Below, in pieces: positions 6,887 through 11,731 of a DNA stretch of 11,731 nucleotides (the stretch's first letter is position 1; every line of letters starts with the position of its first letter). Below the pieces are notes generated by a model that was given only the letters and a program-made list of their open reading frames with translations, was not told the origin of the DNA and did not search any database. A program made the position numbers and the translations under genes. The DNA comes from an uncultured Saprospiraceae bacterium (GTDB lineage: Bacteria; Bacteroidota; Bacteroidia; Chitinophagales; Saprospiraceae), in NCBI GenBank assembly GCA_937127195.1, contig CAKZLT010000255.1, forward strand, positions 1 through 11,731, read 5' to 3'.

Positions 6887-7813
6887 ATGCTAAAGTTTTT
6901 TAAAGGCGCGAACGCATATCAAGCGGTTGTTTGGACAATTATTATTGTCGGAACAATCATTTCTATTCTACCGCCAGAGCTATTCTTTTTCAAAGTTATT
7001 TCAAAGTATGTAGTGCAAATCATGTTGGCTTATTTCATAATAGGCATACTTTTTTTATTCTTTAGTGATGAAAAATCTATGTTTGTTAGTTTTGCCTGCT
7101 GCGGAATCTTATGCTTATTTCTGCGTACCCGTTCTGCTTTTTTTGCAGCACCTCAAGCAGGCCCGAGCGTCACAGCGGTTAACTGTAATCTATCGTTAAC
7201 CAGTAGTGCCAATTTTGACAGTACCATTCAATCTATTATTAATTCAGACGCAGATGTTATTTCTATTCAAGAAGTTACACCTGATTGGGCGGCTTATTTA
7301 GCTAATCACCCAGTTCTCAGTGCAAAATACCCTTACGATACTGCCATTGTCAGAATGGATTTTCATGGATTAGCACTTTATTCCAAATATCCATTTACCA
7401 AAGTAGATACTTTTCATTATAAAGAAATTCCAAATTTAGCTGGTTGTATTAAACATGATAGTTTAAACAAACATATCTATTTTGTAAGTTCTCACACCAT
7501 TCCGCCCGTTAGTTTAGGTGCTCACGACGAAATCAATGCACATTTGCAAACGGTTGCCAAATATGTAAAAGGATTAAAAGAGCCTGTTGTTACTCTTGGT
7601 GACTATCAAGTAATGCCGTGGTCTCCAGAGATTGTTAGTTTTCGAAGAGCTGCTAATCTGAGCGATAGTCGCCGCGATATGCCGATGAGTTACTTTCCTT
7701 ACGACCATATTTTTTATTCAAAAGAATTACAATGTATTGACTTTAGGTCAATTAATAATATGAGTGAACACTTTGGTGTAAAAGGCGCGTATCAACTAAA
7801 AACGCTTCAATAA
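6887..7813 (+). CDS. Membrane-anchored endonuclease/exonuclease/phosphatase (EEP) family protein
   Basis: A 308-residue protein with three predicted membrane segments (about 13-30, 42-60 and 64-80) followed by an EEP-fold catalytic domain (about 93-305), probably outside the membrane. Metal and phosphate motifs are recognisable in family order: VNCN (98-101), DVISIQE with Glu129, the core GLALYSKYPF (161-170), SSH with His203, GDYQ (238-241), PYDH (271-274) and SEH (293-295). Two differ from the usual GD[FL]N and SDH: Gln241 replaces the transition-state Asn and Glu294 replaces the Asp before the final His. Substrate unknown; members cut nucleic acids or phosphoesters of lipids and small molecules. 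dgkA starts 7 nt after the stop, so the two form an operon, which makes a phospholipid-related substrate conceivable but unproven. Confidence 0.8.
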   Translation: MLKFFKGANAYQAVVWTIIIVGTIISILPPELFFFKVISKYVVQIMLAYFIIGILFLFFSDEKSMFVSFACCGILCLFLRTRSAFFAAPQAGPSVTAVNCNLSLTSSANFDSTIQSIINSDADVISIQEVTPDWAAYLANHPVLSAKYPYDTAIVRMDFHGLALYSKYPFTKVDTFHYKEIPNLAGCIKHDSLNKHIYFVSSHTIPPVSLGAHDEINAHLQTVAKYVKGLKEPVVTLGDYQVMPWSPEIVSFRRAANLSDSRRDMPMSYFPYDHIFYSKELQCIDFRSINNMSEHFGVKGAYQLKTLQ

Positions 7814-7820
7814 AAAAATC

Positions 7821-8213
7821 ATGCGCAAGATAATCAAACAGCGAATGGCTAGTTTTGGATATGCCTTGAGAGGACTTCGATTACTTTTCGAGACAGAAAT
7901 ACATGGCAAATTTCATATTCTATTCGCTATTTTTGTAATTGGAGCAAGCGTATTTTTCAATATTTCTACCACCGAATGGTGCTTAGTAATCATTATAATT
8001 ACAATAGTCATTTCGGCAGAAGCCTTTAACTCTTCTATCGAAAGTTTGACGGATTTGGTTTCGCCTGACCAACATCCTTTGGCTGCCAAAACCAAAGATA
8101 TGGCAGCAGGAGCAGTCTTAATATTAGCTATCGGAGCAGCTATTATTGGTTGCATTATCTTTTTACCAAAAGTATATGGTTTTTTTTTGAATGTGAATGT
8201 AAATTTTGAATGA
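7821..8213 (+). CDS. dgkA: DgkA-type integral membrane lipid kinase (diacylglycerol or undecaprenol kinase)
   Basis: A 130-residue protein of the prokaryotic diacylglycerol kinase family, with three membrane helices (about 32-50, 52-68 and 95-115) after an N-terminal amphipathic stretch. Hallmarks are Glu24/Glu26 before HGKFH, ExxNSSIE (67-74) with Asp78, and the KTKDMAAGAVL block (90-100) including Lys92-Asp93. It transfers the ATP gamma-phosphate to a membrane lipid alcohol: diacylglycerol in E. coli, undecaprenol in Gram-positive homologues. Sequence alone does not decide which. The nearby undecaprenyl-phosphate translocase-family gene at 8440 makes the polyprenol role attractive. It is cotranscribed with the EEP gene (7-nt gap). 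Its stop codon overlaps a 7-bp tandem repeat. Confidence 0.9.
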   Translation: MRKIIKQRMASFGYALRGLRLLFETEIHGKFHILFAIFVIGASVFFNISTTEWCLVIIIITIVISAEAFNSSIESLTDLVSPDQHPLAAKTKDMAAGAVLILAIGAAIIGCIIFLPKVYGFFLNVNVNFE

Positions 8214-8229
8214 TAAATGATGAATGATG
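8209..8229. repeat. Heptamer tandem repeat AATGATr x3 on the dgkA stop
   Basis: Three 7-bp units (AATGATA, AATGATG, AATGATG) begin in the last codon and stop of dgkA and are followed by AATTG. The TGA stop is part of the first unit. Compare the TAATTnn heptamers beside the atpB stop (263-297). Confidence 0.65.
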
Positions 8230-8299
8230 AATTGCTACCGCTGTTATTTGTAATGTATCATCTCAATAGTGGTAATCATTCTTTATTCCGTATCTTTTT

Positions 8300-8418
8300 G
8301 TAACTATTCAGAACAGAGACTAAAAGACCGCGTTACACGCTAAGAGAACAGAGATACTTTTATTGGTAGCCTTTTAAATCATCTATTTAAATGTTCTTCA
8401 GCGATGCTGAATAGTAAC
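8300..8418 (+). mobile_element. MITE-like inverted-repeat element, copy B (119 bp)
   Basis: The ends GTAACTATTCAG (8300-8311) and CTGAATAGTAAC (8407-8418) are inverted repeats matching at 11 of 12 positions. The same 8 bp, ATCTTTTT, lies directly outside both ends (8292-8299 and 8419-8426), which looks like a target-site duplication. There is no open frame inside, so it would be non-autonomous. The body is similar to the stretch at about 41-143. It lies between dgkA and the DUF368 gene; an internal hairpin TTCAGC-GAT-GCTGAA (8397-8411) overlaps the right end. Confidence 0.5.
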
Positions 8419-8439
8419 ATCTTTTTTTAATAAAATTTT

Positions 8440-9378
8440 ATGAAAGAATATATTTCTATTTTTTTGAAAGGAATGGCAATGGGAATTGCTGAAGTCATCC
8501 CAGGAGTTTCTGGCGGTACAATTGCCTTTATTACAGGTATTTATGAGCGTTTTATTAATGCCCTCAAATCCTTTGATTTATCTTTATTCAAAACATTAAA
8601 AGAAAACGGCATTGCTGGTGTTTGGAAAGTCATTGACGGTAACTTTTTGGTTGCCTTATTTGGAGGAATGGCAACCAGTATCATTCTTTTTGTAAAAATG
8701 ATTACTTGGCTCATTAATAACGAAACACTTTTGGTTTGGGCATTTTTCTTTGGGTTAATTGTTGCTTCTGCTATTTTTGTGGGTCGTCAAATCCAAAAAT
8801 GGAATCCTGTCAACATCATTGCATTAATCTTAGGGATTATTTTTGCCTATACCGTTACTGTGCTTTCGCCTTCTAATGGTAGCGAAAACCTCCTAATTAT
8901 TTTCCTTTCTGGAGTAGTTGCCATTTCGGCGATGCTTCTTCCTGGTCTATCGGGTAGTTTTATTTTATTGATTTTAGGAATGTATTCTATTATCTGGGGC
9001 GGATTAAAAGACCTCAATTTAGTCATTGCAGGTACTTTTGCCTTAGGATGTTTAGTTGGTGTTTTGAGTTTTTCAAGAATACTTTCATGGACTTTCAAAA
9101 ACTATAAAAACTTAACACTTGCCGTTCTAACTGGTTTTATGATAGGTTCTCTTAATCGTGTTTGGCCTTGGCAACAAGTCTTAGCTTATCGCACCAACTC
9201 GCATGGCGAAGAAGTAGCTTCTTTCACCAAAAGTGTTTTACCGAATACTTTTTCTAATTTACAAACCGCAAATACTCCTTTCGGTTCTGACCCACAATTA
9301 TTACCCGTTTTGGGCTTAATGGTCGTTGGTTTTGCAATTGTATTTCTATTAGAAAGAGTTTCCGTGAATAATCAATAA
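8440..9378 (+). CDS. DUF368 / PopT-family undecaprenyl-phosphate translocase
   Basis: A 312-residue polytopic membrane protein of the DUF368 family. It has the family's two related glycine/proline motifs, GIAEVIPGVSGGTIAFITGIYE (split as GIAEVIPGVSGG, 15-26, and TIAFITGIYE, 27-36) and AISAMLLPGLSGSFILLILG (161-180), which mark an internal duplication like that of re-entrant-loop carriers. DUF368 members (PopT) have been shown to recycle the carrier lipid undecaprenyl phosphate across the cytoplasmic membrane for wall and glycan synthesis. The ATG at 8440 directly precedes the first motif and matches the family's usual short N-terminus. The gene follows the MITE-like element and may have its own promoter (near-consensus TATCTTTT at 8291). 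It ends at a strong terminator. Confidence 0.88.
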   Translation: MKEYISIFLKGMAMGIAEVIPGVSGGTIAFITGIYERFINALKSFDLSLFKTLKENGIAGVWKVIDGNFLVALFGGMATSIILFVKMITWLINNETLLVWAFFFGLIVASAIFVGRQIQKWNPVNIIALILGIIFAYTVTVLSPSNGSENLLIIFLSGVVAISAMLLPGLSGSFILLILGMYSIIWGGLKDLNLVIAGTFALGCLVGVLSFSRILSWTFKNYKNLTLAVLTGFMIGSLNRVWPWQQVLAYRTNSHGEEVASFTKSVLPNTFSNLQTANTPFGSDPQLLPVLGLMVVGFAIVFLLERVSVNNQ

Positions 9379-9409
9379 TGTTCCTTTTATAAAATAGTTT
9401 GTCTTTTTT

Positions 9410-9449
9410 AAAAAGCGTCTTTCCTAATTTGGAAAAGACGCTTTTTTTT
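9410..9449. terminator. Strong terminator between the DUF368 gene and the CRISPR array, possibly bidirectional
   Basis: AAAAAGCGTCTTT (9410-9422) pairs with AAAGACGCTTTTT (9434-9446), followed on the plus strand by eight Ts. On the minus strand the same hairpin ends in five Ts, so it could also stop a CRISPR precursor arriving from the right. It lies 14 bp before the leader-distal repeat. Confidence 0.88.
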
Positions 9450-9463
9450 GTTCAACTTCCAGA

Positions 9464-9493
9464 ACTTCAATCCCAAAATGGTTCGATTAAGAG
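9464..9493 (-). repeat. Leader-distal terminal CRISPR repeat (one variant base)
   Basis: The only repeat that departs from consensus: the second base is C (ACTTCAATCC) where all others have T. In minus-strand reading this alters the crRNA handle from ATTGAAAT to ATTGAAGT. It has no spacer to its left, as expected for the trailer end. Confidence 0.85.
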
Positions 9494-10153
9494 ATAATGA
9501 GTCACGAAATTACCATCCCTCATACCGGATTTCAATCCCAAAATGGTTCGATTAAGAGTTACGATTTCTTTACCACCATCTTTCGATAGGGTAGATTTCA
9601 ATCCCAAAATGGTTCGATTAAGAGGTAATATTGCCCTTTCGCAGCATTATAAATTTGCTTATTTCAATCCCAAAATGGTTCGATTAAGAGTTAGCTATTC
9701 CTTTTCAGTTATTGCAAGGAGCGCAAAATTTCAATCCCAAAATGGTTCGATTAAGAGGGAACAAAGAAACACAAAGAACAAAAGAATTTCAAAATTTCAA
9801 TCCCAAAATGGTTCGATTAAGAGAAAGCGAACAATCAGACCTTGAACAGCTTAACAGTATTTCAATCCCAAAATGGTTCGATTAAGAGTATATTTCAGTA
9901 CAAAAAGAAATGTACTCACTCTAGAATTTCAATCCCAAAATGGTTCGATTAAGAGTGTGGAGTTCCATTTATGAATCCTGTATATTTTAAAATTTCAATC
10001 CCAAAATGGTTCGATTAAGAGCTTTTTTTTCTGCTTCTTCTCCTAAGCCTTTTGAATATTTCAATCCCAAAATGGTTCGATTAAGAGATGATAAACCAGA
10101 ACTAAAAGAAACATTGTTTGGAGATTTCAATCCCAAAATGGTTCGATTAAGAG

Positions 10154-10196
10154 GTTAAGAGGTTAAGAGAATTAATATTCTTGTGACTGGAGTGCA
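10154..10196 (-). repeat. Oversized CRISPR spacer 11 (43 bp) with duplicated repeat end
   Basis: This spacer starts GTTAAGAGGTTAAGAG, two copies of an 8-bp unit that nearly copy the end of the preceding repeat (GATTAAGAG). Removing one unit gives 35 bp, within the normal 35-37 range, so a slippage or repeat-end duplication is likely. Confidence 0.8.
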
Positions 10197-11731
10197 ATTT
10201 CAATCCCAAAATGGTTCGATTAAGAGAATCACATTCAAAAATGACCTTGATGATTTGAAAAAATTTCAATCCCAAAATGGTTCGATTAAGAGAATAGAGC
10301 AACTGGATAGCGAGATTAAAGCAGCAGAATTTCAATCCCAAAATGGTTCGATTAAGAGGAGAGAGCAAATAAAAAGGGCTTAGGTCAACAATTTGATTTC
10401 AATCCCAAAATGGTTCGATTAAGAGTATTCTTTATAATCAAAAATATTCTTTAGCTACAAAATTTCAATCCCAAAATGGTTCGATTAAGAGGAAAACAGC
10501 TAATGAAAATTTAAAATTTGCAAACACATTTCAATCCCAAAATGGTTCGATTAAGAGTTTCTATTTTATAGTGTTAATAGCTTGCATTAACATATTTCAA
10601 TCCCAAAATGGTTCGATTAAGAGCAAATATCATCAGAAGCATTCAAAGTGAAATCCATTATTTCAATCCCAAAATGGTTCGATTAAGAGTTAGACACGGC
10701 TTATGATGAATCTATTGTCGAACATTATTTCAATCCCAAAATGGTTCGATTAAGAGTTCTGGTTCATTTGAAGTTGATAACCAATCTACAATATTTCAAT
10801 CCCAAAATGGTTCGATTAAGAGTGAGTTCACTGGATATATCAATAGCTGGAAATTCGAATTTCAATCCCAAAATGGTTCGATTAAGAGAATCTAATAATC
10901 TATCATTTGTTACCGCTATTAAATAATTTCAATCCCAAAATGGTTCGATTAAGAGATTTATTACTTGTTTCATTGTTGCCTACTTTATGGAATTTCAATC
11001 CCAAAATGGTTCGATTAAGAGTATAAAAGTAGAATCTATTGTTACTTCTACAACTGTATTTCAATCCCAAAATGGTTCGATTAAGAGCTACCTTCGCATT
11101 AAATTTTCCTTTTGCTATTCCGATTTCAATCCCAAAATGGTTCGATTAAGAGGCGCTCTGAAACGCCTTGCGTGTTCACCAAAATTCTCATTTCAATCCC
11201 AAAATGGTTCGATTAAGAGGGGGGGGATAGTACCAAAACCTATACGAATATGCTATTTCAATCCCAAAATGGTTCGATTAAGAGTTTAGCTGAAATTATA
11301 TTTGATGGAGTTGTGAATAATTTCAATCCCAAAATGGTTCGATTAAGAGTTATACTTCGCTTCAGTCCGCCAGTATCTACTAATAATTTCAATCCCAAAA
11401 TGGTTCGATTAAGAGTAAATTCAAATCTAGTGTTTTAAAGGACTTTCAGAATTTCAATCCCAAAATGGTTCGATTAAGAGCATTATAACCTTTTGACCAT
11501 TTGGTAAAATAAAGACATTTCAATCCCAAAATGGTTCGATTAAGAGCAGGTTGTAAAAGAACTTAAAGAAGAAATTTATAAATTTCAATCCCAAAATGGT
11601 TCGATTAAGAGTTTCTCTGCAAGCATTACAAATTCACTTGGTTACACATTTCAATCCCAAAATGGTTCGATTAAGAGATTAATGAAATGTTACTTCAATA
11701 ACGCACCAGAAATATTTCAATCCCAAAATGG

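Larger units (their letters stand above)
9464..11731 (-). CRISPR. CRISPR array, 34 complete repeats plus one truncated by the window edge, 34 spacers
   Basis: The repeat is 30 bp, ATTTCAATCC...CGATTAAGAG on the plus strand, and by eye is identical in every copy except the first (9464-9493). Repeats start at 9464, 9529, 9595, 9661, 9728, 9794, 9859, 9926, 9992, 10058, 10124, 10197, 10263, 10329, 10396, 10462, 10528, 10594, 10660, 10727, 10793, 10859, 10926, 10992, 11058, 11123, 11190, 11255, 11320, 11386, 11451, 11517, 11582, 11648 and 11714 (cut after 18 bp). Spacers are 35-37 bp except number 11 (43 bp). On the minus strand the repeat ends ATTGAAAT, the usual type I/III crRNA 5' handle; repeat and spacer lengths fit type I-B or III better than II-C. 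The leader and cas genes should lie to the right, outside the window. Orientation is inferred, not seen. Confidence 0.97.

Noticed and set aside
9543..11438. Several open frames of 60-100 codons within the array, encoding repeated FQSQNGSIKR or FNPKMVRLR
   Set aside because: Repeat (30 bp) plus the common spacer length (36 bp) is 66, a multiple of three, so frames run through several units by arithmetic. They are translations of the CRISPR repeat, not proteins.
9464..11731. Type II-C CRISPR, common in this phylum
   Set aside because: II-C arrays usually have 36-bp repeats with ~30-bp spacers; here it is 30-bp repeats with ~36-bp spacers and an ATTGAAA-type handle.

Overview
This window looks like the chromosome of an AT-rich member of the phylum Bacteroidota. 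Four things point there: a secreted protein with a C-terminal type IX secretion (T9SS) sorting domain, promoter boxes of the TAnnTTTG type instead of E. coli-like -10/-35 boxes, weak or absent Shine-Dalgarno sequences, and an F-type ATP synthase subunit a of the long, signal-peptide-bearing kind common in that phylum. The genus cannot be settled from the sequence.

Layout. Left end (1-303): no gene, but a short inverted-repeat element and a 7-bp tandem repeat. 304-1623, minus strand: atpB, ATP synthase subunit a with an unusual His/Asp/Glu-rich insert. 1624-2153: promoter of atpB and a long imperfect inverted repeat. 2154-3748: a two-gene ABC exporter operon (permease and ATPase, 1-nt overlap). 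3926-5203: a T9SS-exported repeat protein with its own terminator. It sits between two copies of the 3' end of the ABC ATPase gene, so it looks like a late insertion. 5552-6592: pabB (folate branch). 6887-8213: an operon of a membrane-anchored endonuclease/exonuclease/phosphatase (EEP) family protein and a DgkA-type lipid kinase. 8440-9378: a DUF368/PopT-family undecaprenyl-phosphate translocase. 9410-9449: a strong terminator. 9464-11731: a CRISPR array of 34 complete repeats plus one cut by the window edge, with 34 spacers.

How the parts relate. The DgkA-family kinase and the DUF368 protein may both act on the polyprenyl carrier lipid used for wall and glycan export. The rest are unrelated housekeeping functions (respiration/ATP synthesis, folate, export). 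The CRISPR array is the main accessory system. Its repeat, read on the minus strand, ends in ATTGAAAT, the usual crRNA 5' handle of type I/III systems. The only degenerate repeat is at the left end. Both facts suggest transcription from right to left, with leader and cas genes beyond the right edge. No cas gene is visible.

The least expected signals are the duplicated gene end flanking the T9SS gene, two related ~105-120 bp inverted-repeat elements (one with an 8-bp flanking duplication), heptameric repeats at the stop codons of two genes, and a CRISPR spacer stretched to 43 nt by duplication of an 8-bp unit matching the repeat end.
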